DNA of 64,000 bases, taken from an uncultured Bacteroidota bacterium. GTDB lineage: Bacteria; Bacteroidota; Bacteroidia; Flavobacteriales; Flavobacteriaceae. Shown in pieces: positions 8,680 to 18,801 of the stretch. The stretch lies in assembly GCA_902622575.1 (NCBI GenBank), contig CACNQJ010000001.1, forward strand, positions 133,481-197,480, in the 5' to 3' direction. Position 1 is the first letter of the stretch, and every line of letters begins with the position of its first letter. The position numbers were made by a program, and so were the translations under genes. Below the pieces are notes generated by a model. The model worked only from the letters and a program-made list of their open reading frames with translations, did not search any database and was not told the DNA's origin.

Positions 8680-10270
8680 TAGGGGGACTATGAGTTCGGC
8701 TAACTAATCTCGGGCTAACCCATCTCAGCAAATTAAGTTTTGAACCTGCCTTGTCATCAGTTCCTGACGCTCGACATCCTCCAAAAGGCTGTTGGCCCAC
8801 AACTGCGCCAGACGGCTTATCATTCACATAAAAATTTCCAGCACTATATTTTAATTTTTCTAGTGCATATTCGATGCTATCCTCATTTTTTGAGATAAAA
8901 GCACCAGTTAGAGCATAATCAGAGGTTTTATCAACAATATCAAGCATTTCTTTCCAGCTCGCATCATCGTAAACGTATAAGGTAACTACTGGTCCAAAAA
9001 TTTCTTCTTGCATTGTTTTAAATTGATGATTAGTTGTTAAAATAATTGTAGGTTCTACAAAATAGCCAATTGAATCATCATAATTACCTCCATGAAGTAT
9101 TTTACATTCTTTACTGTTTTTTGCATAGTCAATGTAACTCGCTATTCTATTAAATGCACTTTCATGAATAACAGCAGTCATAAAATTATTGAAATCTATC
9201 GGTGAGCCCATTTTTATAGTTTTTGTTTCCTCAACAACTTTATTAATTAACTCATTAGATATTGATTCTGGAATATAAATTCTGGAGGCTGCGGAGCATT
9301 TTTGGCCTTGAAATTCAAATGCACCTCTTATTATAGCAGTTGCTGAAGCATCAATTTCTGCAGAGGGATGACAAAAAATAAAATCTTTACCACCTGTCTC
9401 TCCCACAATTCTTGGGTAATCGCGGTACAGTGAAATATTATTTCCAATTTTTTTCCATAAGTCTCTAAACACAGATGTTGAACCTGTGAAATGTAAACCT
9501 GAGAATTCAGGATGCCTCAAAGCAATATCACTAATCATTTCAGGATCACCAGTAACTAAATTTATGACGCCATCAGGAAGACCAGCTTCTTTAAAAATAT
9601 CCATAGTTATTTTGGCTGTATAAATTTGATTATCACTTGGTTTCCACAATACAACATTCCCCATTAGTGCTGCACTAGCACAGAGATTACCTCCAATTGC
9701 TGTGAAATTAAATGGTGTTACAGCATATACAAAACCTTCTAAAGCTCTATATTCAAGATGATTTGATTTTCCAGGTCCATCAATTGGTTGCTCATTGTAA
9801 ATTTCAGTCAGGTACGAGACGTTAAATCTTAGGAAATCAATAAATTCACAAGCAGCATCAATTTCTGCCTGAAAGATATTTTTAGATTGACCTATCATGG
9901 TGCCAGCAGTAATTATAGCCCTGTACTTTTTTGATAATAAATCTGCAGCTTTTAAAAAAATTTCACATCTTCTCTCCCACGGGGTATTTGACCAATCATT
10001 TTTATTTTCAATCAAATTGTTGATTGCATCATTAACATGTTTTTCAGATGCTTGCGAAAATGTTCCAACAATGTTTTTGTGATCGTGAGGAGGTAAAATA
10101 TCTTTTCTGCTTTCAGTTAAAATTTCTTTTCCACCTATGTAAATTGGAACATCAACTTTGGAGTTGAACATCTGATTGTATGTTTTCTCAACATTTTGTC
10201 TTTCTTTTGAGCCCTTTTTATAACCCAACACTGGTTCATTTTCTGCTTGGTAAACTTTTATTTTATTCAT
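8651..10270 (-). CDS. pruA: L-glutamate gamma-semialdehyde dehydrogenase (1-pyrroline-5-carboxylate dehydrogenase)
   Basis: Oxidises glutamate semialdehyde to glutamate with NAD+, the second step of proline catabolism. It is a stand-alone enzyme of 539 aa, as in Bacteroidota and eukaryotes, not a PutA fusion. Motifs are the general-base region VGETGGKDFIF, the catalytic cysteine GQKCSAASRIYIP, EEIFGPVVTLYVYDD and the C-terminal GQQPFGGCRASGTDDKAG. The start codon shares one base with the apaG stop (TAATG), implying translational coupling. The proline dehydrogenase gene is not in the window. Confidence 0.95.
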   Translation of the reverse strand: MNKIKVYQAENEPVLGYKKGSKERQNVEKTYNQMFNSKVDVPIYIGGKEILTESRKDILPPHDHKNIVGTFSQASEKHVNDAINNLIENKNDWSNTPWERRCEIFLKAADLLSKKYRAIITAGTMIGQSKNIFQAEIDAACEFIDFLRFNVSYLTEIYNEQPIDGPGKSNHLEYRALEGFVYAVTPFNFTAIGGNLCASAALMGNVVLWKPSDNQIYTAKITMDIFKEAGLPDGVINLVTGDPEMISDIALRHPEFSGLHFTGSTSVFRDLWKKIGNNISLYRDYPRIVGETGGKDFIFCHPSAEIDASATAIIRGAFEFQGQKCSAASRIYIPESISNELINKVVEETKTIKMGSPIDFNNFMTAVIHESAFNRIASYIDYAKNSKECKILHGGNYDDSIGYFVEPTIILTTNHQFKTMQEEIFGPVVTLYVYDDASWKEMLDIVDKTSDYALTGAFISKNEDSIEYALEKLKYSAGNFYVNDKPSGAVVGQQPFGGCRASGTDDKAGSKLNLLRWVSPRLVSRTHSPPTNYPYEYMD

Positions 10271-10662
10271 TAATTTAAAATTTCTGGGAGTGAAAGTTTT
10301 GTTTGTGGTATGTATGCTTTAAACTTTTTTGTGTTATTCAAACTTATGATCGAAAAATAACCCATAATAGTTGCTATTTTTGATTTAGTTGAGTAATTCA
10401 AATTAATTGTAATTTTTTTTCCAGGTTTAATCACAGGCTTTTCTTTGAGCATTGAATTAAATCGTTTGACACCAAACAATTCAAGAATTTTCTTGTGTTT
10501 TGAAATAATTTGAATGGTATTTTTACTTTTATTAGAAATTGTTATTACATTTTTAAATAAGTAATTAATATTTTTTTCAAAATAAATTTTTTTAATAAAA
10601 AAAGCATTGGTTGAAATTCTAATTCCCTTTAGGTTGTCAAGGTCTGTAATTTTACTTATCAT
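10270..10662 (-). CDS. apaG: Divergent ApaG-family protein
   Basis: A 130-aa beta-sandwich (fibronectin III-like) protein of the ApaG family, whose function is uncertain; it was once linked to Co2+/Mg2+ efflux. Recognisable landmarks are GIRISTNAFF at the N-terminus, YLFKNVITISNKS, PVIKPGKKI and the C-terminal YIPQTKLSLPEILN. The normal GxxGxQPxI and GxMxGxY motifs are eroded (FNSMLKEKPVI, GYFSI), so it is a divergent member. Placement between the plug gene and pruA matches the flavobacterial order I recall and supports the call. Confidence 0.72.
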   Translation of the reverse strand: MISKITDLDNLKGIRISTNAFFIKKIYFEKNINYLFKNVITISNKSKNTIQIISKHKKILELFGVKRFNSMLKEKPVIKPGKKITINLNYSTKSKIATIMGYFSIISLNNTKKFKAYIPQTKLSLPEILN

Positions 10663-10679
10663 TTAGGAAAATCTTACTT

Positions 10680-11879
10680 CTAATTTACAATTTTATCTGA
10701 ATTTTTAGTCGTATATCCAACAATTTTATAAAACCTGTCAGTTGGTTTTTTTTGGTAGAGAAAAGCTGAGTAATTATTTTCTGTTTGCCAAAAATTTGAC
10801 AAATTTTGCGTGTTGCCATTTTCAGTTTTCACGTATTTGTAATTGTAGTATCCTTGTTTTAGTTTAATTGTTTTTGTATACAAATTATTTCCAGCCTTTT
10901 GCAGCATGTATTTTTCATTCGTTTCATAGTCATTAAAAGCGCCTATAACATATATATTATTATTTTCGGAGCTGGTTGTTCTTAGTGAAAAAGTTACATT
11001 AGTATAATCAGATTCTAAATTGTTGTCATCATTCAAACTGTTATTAATAAAAACTCCATTTTTATCTGGCTTATATGTATAATTTAAATTTTGAAAATCT
11101 TCATAAAGTATTGTTGAATAAATATTGTCTGGTATTGATTGTTTAATTTCATTATTAGTTCCTAGAATATTTTTCGTATCAAAACTATAATACTCATCGT
11201 CACCCTCAAATAAAATATCGTCGAATATAAGCTCATTTGTTGTTCTTAAGGTTGTTTTTTCGATTGATCTATAACTCTTAAGATTATTGTTTTGAATAAC
11301 GACTAGCTTATATTCAGACCTGCTGTCAAAAAAACAATTAATACATCTGAATTTGATTTTTAAATTTTGAAAAGAATTTCTTTTTGTTAGATTCTTAGGC
11401 CGTGAAATATCAATAACACCTGGATTTAAATTTTCGACAATTATAAACCTGCGTTTGAAAATAGTATTTTCATCAGAGTCCATGACCGATAAAATAAAAT
11501 TTCCTGAAAGTTTGATATTAAATTTTTCATTTGGAAAACTAAATGAATATCTCGTAAATTTTTGAAGTGTATTAAAAGATTTTTCATGGTCTGAAATTCT
11601 GATATCATCATAACCTGAAATAACTTCATTTTTAAAAATATTTGACTTATTCCATTCAAAGTCGAAATGATCTAATGAATAATAATAATTGTTTGTTTTG
11701 AATGATAATTCATCAAAACTTACCCTTATAATTTCGTCTTTGTAAAAAATAGATTTTTGTGTGTTTGTAATTGACCCAAAAAGCTGAATATTTTTGATTT
11801 TATCAGACTGATTGTACAGAGGATTTATAAAAAATAAACCAAAAAATAAAACGTAAATAAATTGTCCAATAATTCTCAT
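10680..11879 (-). CDS. Type IX secretion system plug protein (DUF5103 family)
   Basis: Periplasmic protein of the family formerly called DUF5103. In Flavobacterium johnsoniae the Plug binds the SprA translocon and closes its periplasmic end when no PorV-cargo is engaged. A signal peptide lies in residues 1-23 (FIYVLFFGLFFINPLYNQ). An N-terminal beta domain includes YYSLDHFDFEW and SGYDDIRISDHEKSF. A later carbohydrate-module-like segment includes VIGAFNDYETNEKYMLQ and GYYNYKYV. Length of 399 aa is typical. It is the first gene of a leftward plug-apaG-pruA operon, divergent from nqrA. Confidence 0.82.
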   Translation of the reverse strand: MRIIGQFIYVLFFGLFFINPLYNQSDKIKNIQLFGSITNTQKSIFYKDEIIRVSFDELSFKTNNYYYSLDHFDFEWNKSNIFKNEVISGYDDIRISDHEKSFNTLQKFTRYSFSFPNEKFNIKLSGNFILSVMDSDENTIFKRRFIIVENLNPGVIDISRPKNLTKRNSFQNLKIKFRCINCFFDSRSEYKLVVIQNNNLKSYRSIEKTTLRTTNELIFDDILFEGDDEYYSFDTKNILGTNNEIKQSIPDNIYSTILYEDFQNLNYTYKPDKNGVFINNSLNDDNNLESDYTNVTFSLRTTSSENNNIYVIGAFNDYETNEKYMLQKAGNNLYTKTIKLKQGYYNYKYVKTENGNTQNLSNFWQTENNYSAFLYQKKPTDRFYKIVGYTTKNSDKIVN

Positions 11880-11922
11880 AAAAAAACTACTTAATATTAG
11901 TAATAAATATTTTACTTCGTCG

Positions 11923-11930
11923 TATATTTG
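11923..11930 (+). promoter_or_regulatory. Candidate -7 box for the nqr operon
   Basis: TATATTTG matching TAnnTTTG with 20 bases to the nqrA ATG, the same geometry as the trkA and aminotransferase candidates. The -33 element is not obvious. Confidence 0.5.
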
Positions 11931-11950
11931 AATAGAAATTTATTGGGTCC

Positions 11951-13306
11951 ATGTCTGAAGACATTAGAATCAAAAAGGGTTTATCCATAAATATCAAAGG
12001 TGTAGCTGATAAAGAATTAAAAAAAGTTCCTTTACCAAATCAACTTGCCCTAATTTTAGATGATTTTCATCTCATTATCCCTAAGCTAATTTTAAGAGAG
12101 GGAGATAGTGTTAAAAGAGGTCAACCTATCTTTTATTCAAAGTCAAATGAAAAAATGAAGTTTGTCTCGCCTGTTACAGGTTATATTGAAAAAATAGAAC
12201 GAGGTGAGAGGAGAAAGATTTTAAAAATTGTTATTAAACCTAGCAAAGAAGACTTAGCTGTTAAACATAAAGTTTTATCAACTGAAAAATTAAAATCGTC
12301 AAAAATTATTGAAATATTGCTAGAATCAGGTTGTTGGCCCTTTATTAAACAGAGACCTTTTGACATTATTGCCAATCCCAAGGTTCTTCCAAAATCAATA
12401 TTTGTTTCATGTTTTGACAGTGCTCCACTTGGAATTGATTTTGAGTTTATCTTAAAACACCAAATTACATCTTTTAAGAATGGCTTAAATGTTTTAGAAA
12501 AAATATTACCTAATAAATTAAAGATTGGTTTGAGTAAACATCAAAAATATTTACAAGCAGAGTTGAATAAATATGACACAAATACCTTTTCAGGACCTCA
12601 TCCATCTGGAAACGTAGGTGTTCATATTCATCACCTAGATCCAATTTCACAAGGAGAGTCCGTTTGGGTTTTGAGACCTGAAGATGTTTGTATAATTGGA
12701 AATTTGTTTGAGAGTGGTGAATATATTCCAACCAGAACTATTGCTGTTTCAGGTCCACCTGTAAAAAATCCTAGTTACTTCAAAACAATCATAGGTGCTA
12801 AACTAAGTTCGGTTCTAAAGAATATTGAATTTAATAGTGACCATGAATTTAGAATTATTAATGGTGATGTTCTTTCAGGCATTAAAGTAGAAAAAGACGG
12901 TTATTTAGGTTTTTATAATAACAATATCTCCATTTTAAAGGAGGGAAATAATTATAAGTTATTCGGATGGATTCCCTTCATCAATAATAATGTCCCAAGC
13001 ATCTACAGGTCATCATTCAATTGGTTGACATCATCGAAGCCTAAAGATTATGATACCAATTTGAATGGCGAGGAAAGAGCTTTCGTAGTAACGGGTGAAA
13101 TGGAAAAATTTTTTCCTATGGATATTTATCCCATGCAATTGATTAAAGAATGTATGACAGGTAATATTGAAAAAATGGAAAGACTGGGAATTTATGAGGT
13201 TGCACCTGAAGATTTTGGATTAATTGATTATGCATCATCATCAAAAATAGAGGCCCAATCTATTGTAAGAGAAGGACTTGATTATTTAATAAAAGAAACT
13301 TTATAA
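11951..13306 (+). CDS. nqrA: Na+-translocating NADH:quinone reductase subunit A
   Basis: Peripheral cytoplasmic subunit of Na+-NQR, implicated in quinone binding. The start MSEDIRIKKGLSINIKG and the segments FVSPVTGYIEKIERGERR, GPHPSGNVGVHIHHLDPI and the C-terminal EDFGLIDYASSSKIEAQ are standard NqrA landmarks, and 451 aa is normal. It is the first gene of the six-gene nqr operon, with 1 bp before nqrB. The operon is divergent from the T9SS plug gene and has a TATATTTG box upstream. Confidence 0.95.
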   Translation: MSEDIRIKKGLSINIKGVADKELKKVPLPNQLALILDDFHLIIPKLILREGDSVKRGQPIFYSKSNEKMKFVSPVTGYIEKIERGERRKILKIVIKPSKEDLAVKHKVLSTEKLKSSKIIEILLESGCWPFIKQRPFDIIANPKVLPKSIFVSCFDSAPLGIDFEFILKHQITSFKNGLNVLEKILPNKLKIGLSKHQKYLQAELNKYDTNTFSGPHPSGNVGVHIHHLDPISQGESVWVLRPEDVCIIGNLFESGEYIPTRTIAVSGPPVKNPSYFKTIIGAKLSSVLKNIEFNSDHEFRIINGDVLSGIKVEKDGYLGFYNNNISILKEGNNYKLFGWIPFINNNVPSIYRSSFNWLTSSKPKDYDTNLNGEERAFVVTGEMEKFFPMDIYPMQLIKECMTGNIEKMERLGIYEVAPEDFGLIDYASSSKIEAQSIVREGLDYLIKETL

Positions 13307-13307
13307 A

Positions 13308-14462
13308 ATGAATATTAGAGGAATAGTTGATAAAATGAAAACCCCTTTTGAAAAAGGACAAAAGCTCGAAAAGTTATACCCCGCATTTAATGCATTTGAA
13401 ACCTTTTTATTTGTTCCAAATCATACATCAAAAACGGGTGCTCATATAAGAGATGCCATAGATCTAAAAAGAGTAATGATTACAGTTATTATTGCACTAT
13501 TACCCGCACTGTTATACGGTATTTACAATACTGGATACCAATATCTTTACCAAACTGGAGAGAGTTTTACAACAATTGACGCCATTTTACATGGTTCTTA
13601 TAAAATTGTTCCGATGATAGCGGTTTCATATATTGTTGGTCTAGGAATTGAATTTGCATTTGCTGTTTTTAGAGGTCATCAGGTCAATGAGGGTTATCTT
13701 GTAACAGGTCTTTTAATTCCTATGATAATGCCCGTGGATATTCCACTTTGGATGGTAGGTGTTTCCGTAGCTTTTGCAGTATTAATTGGTAAAGAGGCCT
13801 TTGGTGGTACGGGAATGAATATACTAAATCCTGCATTAACAGCTAGAGCATTTGCTTTTTTTGCTTATCCAACTTATATGTCAGGTAATCAAGTTTGGGT
13901 TTCTGAAGCTTCTTATGTAGATGGAATTTCAGGAGAAACAATTTTAGGTATTCTCGCTGCTGGAAATACTCCAGACCAATACAGTATGTTAGATATGTTT
14001 ATTGGATCAATACCAGGCTCTATTGCTGAAACATCTACTCTAATGGTACTAATAGGCGCTTTTATTTTAATTTATACTGGTGTTGGTAGTTGGAGGATAA
14101 TGCTTGGCTCTGTCATTGGAGCTGCTTTTACTGGAATTCTTTTTAATCTTTGGGGGGCAAATGAATTGATGAGTTTCAATTGGTTTAATCAATTGATTGT
14201 TGGCGGATTTGCATTTGGGATAGTTTTTATGGCAACTGATCCTGTATCTGCTGCTCAAACCTTGAAAGGAAAATGGATATATGGTATTTTGGTTGGCGTA
14301 TTTTGTATTTTAATTAGAGTATTCAATCCCGCCTATCCTGAGGGTGTTATGTTAGCAATTCTATTAATGAATGTATTTGCACCAACAATTGATCATTATG
14401 TTATTGAATCAAATGTAAAAAGAAGAGAAAAAAGATTTTTATCTAAATTAAAAACAGCATAA
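13308..14462 (+). CDS. nqrB: Na+-translocating NADH:quinone reductase subunit B
   Basis: Large membrane subunit of Na+-NQR that carries riboflavin and a covalently bound FMN and lies in the Na+ path. The soluble N-terminal stretch ends at THTSKTGAHIRDAIDLKR-like residues, then about ten membrane segments follow. DGISGETIL near residue 207 is the FMN-acceptor motif; its threonine is the likely target of ApbE encoded downstream. MATDPVSAAQT and the C-terminal NVFAPTIDHYV are conserved. The stop overlaps the nqrC start by one base. Confidence 0.95.
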   Translation: MNIRGIVDKMKTPFEKGQKLEKLYPAFNAFETFLFVPNHTSKTGAHIRDAIDLKRVMITVIIALLPALLYGIYNTGYQYLYQTGESFTTIDAILHGSYKIVPMIAVSYIVGLGIEFAFAVFRGHQVNEGYLVTGLLIPMIMPVDIPLWMVGVSVAFAVLIGKEAFGGTGMNILNPALTARAFAFFAYPTYMSGNQVWVSEASYVDGISGETILGILAAGNTPDQYSMLDMFIGSIPGSIAETSTLMVLIGAFILIYTGVGSWRIMLGSVIGAAFTGILFNLWGANELMSFNWFNQLIVGGFAFGIVFMATDPVSAAQTLKGKWIYGILVGVFCILIRVFNPAYPEGVMLAILLMNVFAPTIDHYVIESNVKRREKRFLSKLKTA

Positions 14463-15187
14463 TGAACAGAGATTCTAATATTTATACTTTTTTGTTTGTA
14501 GGAGTTATGGTAATTGGTATCGCTTCGATTCTTGCATTTACATCACAAACGTTGAAGCCCATGCAGACTGAAAATGTTAAAAATGAAAAAATGCAAAATA
14601 TTTTATCCACGGTAGGCATTAATGTTTCGAGAGAGGAAGCTAAGGAATTGTATAGCAAATATATTACACAGGAACTAGCTTTAAAGATTGATGGTTCTGT
14701 TAATGAGTCTATAAATCCTTTCTCCGATTTAAATCTTGCTAAAGAAATAAAGAAAGATTATTCGGATCAACATTTTCCACTCTACATTGCTGAAATAGAA
14801 TCAGAAAAATATTACATAATTGAATTAAGGGGTGTTGGATTATGGGATGCAATCTGGGGCTATATGTCTCTGAAAAGTGACTTTAACACTGTGAATGGAG
14901 TCTCTTTTGATCATAAAGGTGAAACTGCAGGATTGGGGGCTGAGATTACTAAAGATTGGTTCAAAGAAAGTTTTATAAACGAAAAAGTTTTCAATTCAGA
15001 TGGAGAGCTTGTTGGAGTTACTGTATTAAAAGGAAACAACGATCCTGGAAATAGCGACAAGGATGATCATGAGGTTGATGCTATTTCCGGCTCAACGATT
15101 ACAGGCGATGGTGTAACAAATATGATCATTGAAAGGTTAAATAATTATTTGCCGTACTTAGAAAAATTAAATATTGCTCAATTATAG
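14462..15187 (+). CDS. nqrC: Na+-translocating NADH:quinone reductase subunit C
   Basis: Single-span subunit of Na+-NQR with a large periplasmic FMN domain. One hydrophobic helix occupies residues 8-27 (FLFVGVMVIGIASILAF). The flavinylation motif DAISGSTITGDGV near the C-terminus carries the threonine esterified to FMN by ApbE. GLWDAIWGYMSL and GETAGLGAEI are further family marks. Length of 241 aa is slightly short of the proteobacterial homologues but normal for the phylum. Overlaps nqrB by one base; 3 bp before nqrD. Confidence 0.94.
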   Translation: MNRDSNIYTFLFVGVMVIGIASILAFTSQTLKPMQTENVKNEKMQNILSTVGINVSREEAKELYSKYITQELALKIDGSVNESINPFSDLNLAKEIKKDYSDQHFPLYIAEIESEKYYIIELRGVGLWDAIWGYMSLKSDFNTVNGVSFDHKGETAGLGAEITKDWFKESFINEKVFNSDGELVGVTVLKGNNDPGNSDKDDHEVDAISGSTITGDGVTNMIIERLNNYLPYLEKLNIAQL

Positions 15188-15190
15188 TTA

Positions 15191-15877
15191 ATGGAAAAAG
15201 AAAAAAATAAAAGACCAATTTTTTTCTTCATTGGAAGAAATGATGAGCCAATTTTTTCAAAGAAAAATAGGAAATTGCTCTCTGATCCACTTGATGACAA
15301 TAATCCTATTACTGTGCAGGTTTTAGGAATTTGTTCCGCACTTGCTATCACGGTACAGTTAAAGCCCGCAATTGTTATGACAATGTCGGTAATTTTTGTG
15401 ATGGCAGCTAGTAATGTTATAATATCTGTCTTAAGAAATCTAATCCCTAATAGAATCAGAATTATTGTATTCTTGGTAGTTATTTCGTCATTAGTAGCAT
15501 TGGTTGATCAGTTTTTAAAAGCTTATGCTTATGATGTCAGCAAAGAGCTTTCAATATTTATAGGTCTTATTGTTACAAATTGTATTGTTATGGGTCGATT
15601 AGAGGCATTTGCTCTTGGTAATGGTGTCTGGAAGTCCTTTTTGGATGGTATTGGAAATGCTATTGGATATGGTGTAATATTGATACTCGTTGCTTTTTTT
15701 AGAGAATTACTCGGATCAGGAAACTTAATGGGATATCAAGTAATACCAGATTTTGTATATGAAATGGGCTATGAGAATAACGGATTGATGTTGCTTTCAC
15801 CAATGGCACTGATTACTGTTGGATTAATTATATGGATTCAAAGATCTAGAAATACAAATTTAATTGAGGAAAATTGA
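15191..15877 (+). CDS. nqrD: Na+-translocating NADH:quinone reductase subunit D
   Basis: Integral membrane subunit of Na+-NQR, homologous to NqrE and to RnfE. About six hydrophobic helices follow a charged N-terminal tail ([20 protein letters not shown]). [18 protein letters not shown] contains the conserved half-channel cysteine thought to help coordinate the intramembrane Fe-S cluster with Nqr[14 protein letters not shown] is another NqrD hallmark. The 228-aa length is normal. Confidence 0.94.
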   Translation: MEKEKNKRPIFFFIGRNDEPIFSKKNRKLLSDPLDDNNPITVQVLGICSALAITVQLKPAIVMTMSVIFVMAASNVIISVLRNLIPNRIRIIVFLVVISSLVALVDQFLKAYAYDVSKELSIFIGLIVTNCIVMGRLEAFALGNGVWKSFLDGIGNAIGYGVILILVAFFRELLGSGNLMGYQVIPDFVYEMGYENNGLMLLSPMALITVGLIIWIQRSRNTNLIEEN

Positions 15878-15878
15878 T

Positions 15879-16499
15879 ATGTTAGAAGACTATTTAAATC
15901 TTTTTGTTAAAAGTATTTTTATTGAAAATATGGTTTTTGCATATTTTCTAGGTATGTGCTCTTATTTAGCAATTTCAAAAACATTAAAAAATGGAGTCGG
16001 AATGGGATTTGCAGTAATATTTGTATTAACGATAACTGTTCCTTTAAACTATTTAATCTTTGAGTACTTACTTTCTGATGGTGCTTTAAAATGGATAGGA
16101 CCAGAGTATGCTCAACTTGATTTAAGTTTTCTAAGTTTAATAATGTTTATTGCCGTAATAGCGTCAATGGTCCAGTTGGTTGAAATGATTGTTGAAAAAT
16201 TTTCACCTGCTCTTTATGGTTCTTTGGGAATTTTTCTTCCACTGATTGCTGTTAATTGTGCAATTCTTGGAGGTTCTCTTTTCATGCAGATAAAAGATTT
16301 TTCCGGTATTTCAGAAGCAGCTGTATACGGATTTGGATCAGGTGTTGGATGGTTTTTAGCTATTGTCGCAATTGCAGCAATTAGAGAGAAAATTGCTTAT
16401 TCGAATGTGCCTGCTCCCCTAAGAGGTTTAGGTATAACTTTCATAATCACAGGTTTGATGGCCTTGGGCTTCATGAGTTTTATGGGTATAAAATTATAA
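15879..16499 (+). CDS. nqrE: Na+-translocating NADH:quinone reductase subunit E
   Basis: Integral membrane subunit, inverted-topology partner of NqrD. I place the start at the ATG giving [14 protein letters not shown], one base after the nqrD stop; the ORF-track TTG five codons earlier lies inside nqrD and adds nothing conserved. [16 protein letters not shown] and [14 protein letters not shown] contain the two conserved membrane cysteine regions, and [17 protein letters not shown] is typical. About six helices; 206 aa. Confidence 0.95.
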   Translation: MLEDYLNLFVKSIFIENMVFAYFLGMCSYLAISKTLKNGVGMGFAVIFVLTITVPLNYLIFEYLLSDGALKWIGPEYAQLDLSFLSLIMFIAVIASMVQLVEMIVEKFSPALYGSLGIFLPLIAVNCAILGGSLFMQIKDFSGISEAAVYGFGSGVGWFLAIVAIAAIREKIAYSNVPAPLRGLGITFIITGLMALGFMSFMGIKL

Positions 16500-16502
16500 T
16501 AA

Positions 16503-17801
16503 ATGAGTGTTTACACATATATATTAATTAGTGCTATAATATTTATCTTAATTATTTTCATTCTTGTTGCAATGTTGCTAGGGGTCAAAGCCAAACTCTT
16601 ACCATCTGGTCCAGTCAAAATTTTGATAAATGAAGAGAAAGAAATTGAAGTTGATTCCGGAAGCACCCTTCTTTCAACATTAGGTAATAATAAAGTCTTT
16701 TTGCCATCTGCATGTGGTGGTGGTGGTACATGTGTCCAGTGTAAATGTATAGTGAATGACGGTGGAGGAGAAATTCTTCCGACAGAAGTTCCTCATTTTT
16801 CAAGAAAAGAAATAAAAGATGGATGGAGATTAGGTTGTCAAGTTAAGGTCAAAGAGGATATGAAAATACATGTTCCTGAAGAAGTTTTTGGAATTAAAAA
16901 ATACGAAGCTAAAGTTGTTAGAAATTATAATGTTGCATCGTTCATAAAGGAGTTTGTTGTTGAGATTCCAGAGGAAATGAAATATAAAGCAGGTGGATAC
17001 ATACAAATTGAAATTCCAAAATGTGAGGTCGATTATAAAGATATTGATATTACATCACATCCAAAAGAACACCCCGATGATCCAGATAAATTCAAGATGG
17101 AATGGGATAAATTTGGTTTGTGGGATTTAAAAATGAAAAATGATGAAGATGTTGAAAGAGCTTATTCCATGGCTTCTTTTCCTGCAGAAGGTAAGGAGAT
17201 AATGTTAAATGTACGAATTGCTACACCGCCTTGGGATAGAAATAAAAATGCATGGATGGATGTTAATCCAGGTATTGCTTCAACCTACGTCTTTTCCAAA
17301 AAACCAGGTGATACAGTTACCATTTCAGGACCATATGGTGACTTTTTCATTAATGAATCGGATGCTGAAATGTTGTATGTTGGAGGTGGAGCAGGTATGG
17401 CACCAATGAGATCTCATTTATACCATTTATTTAGAACGATTAAGTCAGGGAGAAAAGTCAATTTTTGGTATGGTGGAAGATCAAAAAGAGAACTTTTTTA
17501 TGTTGATCATTTCAGAGCTTTAGAGAAAGATTTCCCAAATTTTAAATTTCATATTGCACTTTCTGAGCCAATGGAAGAGGATAATTGGAAAGAAAAAGAT
17601 GGTATTGATGGAGACGGAGATGGCTTTGTTGGTTTTATACATCAAGCTGTAATCGACAATTATTTAGTTCACCATGATTCCCCTGAAGATATTGAGGTAT
17701 ACTACTGTGGCCCTCCATTGATGAATAAGGCTGTAGGTAAAATGGCCTTAGATTTTGGAGTACCACCTGAGAATATTAGGTTTGACGATTTTGGTGAGTA
17801 G
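16503..17801 (+). CDS. nqrF: Na+-translocating NADH:quinone reductase subunit F
   Basis: NADH-oxidising entry subunit of Na+-NQR. An N-terminal membrane helix (residues 4-26) anchors a [2Fe-2S] ferredoxin domain with cysteines in [14 protein letters not shown] and RLGCQV. An FAD domain follows with RAYSMAS, and then an NADH domain with [26 protein letters not shown] and [12 protein letters not shown]. Length of 432 aa matches other Bacteroidota members. The end overlaps the probable GTG start of apbE by 8 bp. Confidence 0.96.
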   Translation: MSVYTYILISAIIFILIIFILVAMLLGVKAKLLPSGPVKILINEEKEIEVDSGSTLLSTLGNNKVFLPSACGGGGTCVQCKCIVNDGGGEILPTEVPHFSRKEIKDGWRLGCQVKVKEDMKIHVPEEVFGIKKYEAKVVRNYNVASFIKEFVVEIPEEMKYKAGGYIQIEIPKCEVDYKDIDITSHPKEHPDDPDKFKMEWDKFGLWDLKMKNDEDVERAYSMASFPAEGKEIMLNVRIATPPWDRNKNAWMDVNPGIASTYVFSKKPGDTVTISGPYGDFFINESDAEMLYVGGGAGMAPMRSHLYHLFRTIKSGRKVNFWYGGRSKRELFYVDHFRALEKDFPNFKFHIALSEPMEEDNWKEKDGIDGDGDGFVGFIHQAVIDNYLVHHDSPEDIEVYYCGPPLMNKAVGKMALDFGVPPENIRFDDFGE

Positions 17802-18801
17802 ACATTTAAAAATAATATCATATTTACTTTTTTTTCACCTTTTAATTTCATGTGATTCTGAGCCAAAAAGTGTTGACATTTCAGGTTCAATATTTGGCAC
17901 TTATTACAAAATTAAATATTACACCGATACTAGCGATGTTATAAAACAATCAGAAATCGACTCTATTTTCGATAACTTTAATAACTCTTTTTCAACTTAT
18001 ATATCCAACTCAACAATTTCAAAAATTAATTATGGTCAGAATGTTTTAGTTGATTATTTATTTAAAGATATGTTTTATAAATCCAAAACCTTACATCAGC
18101 AAACAGATGGAATGTTTGACCCTTCTATTGGTCTACTATTGGAATATTATGGTTTTGGACCAGATAAAAACAAGAAGTTTAATGGAAATTTTGATGTGAT
18201 TATGCAATCCGTAGGTTTTGATAAAATCGATATAGTAAGTGATCAATTAATTAAACAAAACACAACAACTAAACTTGATTTTAATGCTATTGCTAAAGGT
18301 TATGCTGTTGATAATATTGCTAACCTATTTGATAAAAAGGCTGTAGAAAACTATTTGATTGATATTGGAGGAGAAATCAGAACAAAAGGAAAAAACCTAA
18401 CAAAAAATAATGTGTGGGTTGTAGCTATAAACAATCCAGATTTAAAATCACAAAATAAATTTTATAAAATTTTAGGTCTTAGAAATAAATCAATTGCTAC
18501 ATCAGGTAACTACAGAAATTATAGAATAGATTCTATTACTAAAAAAAAATACGTCCATACTCTTAACCCACTGAGCGGTAAGTCTGAACAAACCGACATA
18601 TTGAGCGCAACTGTGATAGCTGATAGTTGCTTTGAAGCTGATGCTTTTGCGACTGCTTTTATGGCTGGGAATTTTAAGTCTGCAAAAAAATTGATTAGAA
18701 AAAATAATCAAATAGAAGTTTATTTAATTTATGTTGACTCTAAAAATAACATTTCAGATTACTATACTGAAGGAGCTACAAACTACTTCATTAAATCTTG
18801 A
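17794..18801 (+). CDS. apbE: FAD:protein FMN transferase (ApbE), lipoprotein form
   Basis: Transfers FMN from FAD to threonines of NqrB and NqrC, so its place after nqrF is functional. I choose the GTG start overlapping nqrF by 8 bp, because it gives a short basic N-terminus (VSRHLKII), a hydrophobic stretch and the lipobox LLISC; the ORF-track TTG lies 39 bp deeper in nqr[38 protein letters not shown] and [14 protein letters not shown] are the usual substrate and Mg-binding motifs. Predicted as a periplasm-facing lipoprotein of 335 aa. Confidence 0.92.
   Translation: MSRHLKIISYLLFFHLLISCDSEPKSVDISGSIFGTYYKIKYYTDTSDVIKQSEIDSIFDNFNNSFSTYISNSTISKINYGQNVLVDYLFKDMFYKSKTLHQQTDGMFDPSIGLLLEYYGFGPDKNKKFNGNFDVIMQSVGFDKIDIVSDQLIKQNTTTKLDFNAIAKGYAVDNIANLFDKKAVENYLIDIGGEIRTKGKNLTKNNVWVVAINNPDLKSQNKFYKILGLRNKSIATSGNYRNYRIDSITKKKYVHTLNPLSGKSEQTDILSATVIADSCFEADAFATAFMAGNFKSAKKLIRKNNQIEVYLIYVDSKNNISDYYTEGATNYFIKS

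Noticed and set aside
16615-16803. His-rich minus-strand ORF of 62 aa
   Set aside because: Antisense shadow of the glycine-rich Fe-S loop of NqrF; no start context or conserved features.
17755-17793. TTG start proposed for apbE
   Set aside because: It lies within nqrF and spoils the lipoprotein signal; the GTG at 17794 gives a proper lipobox.
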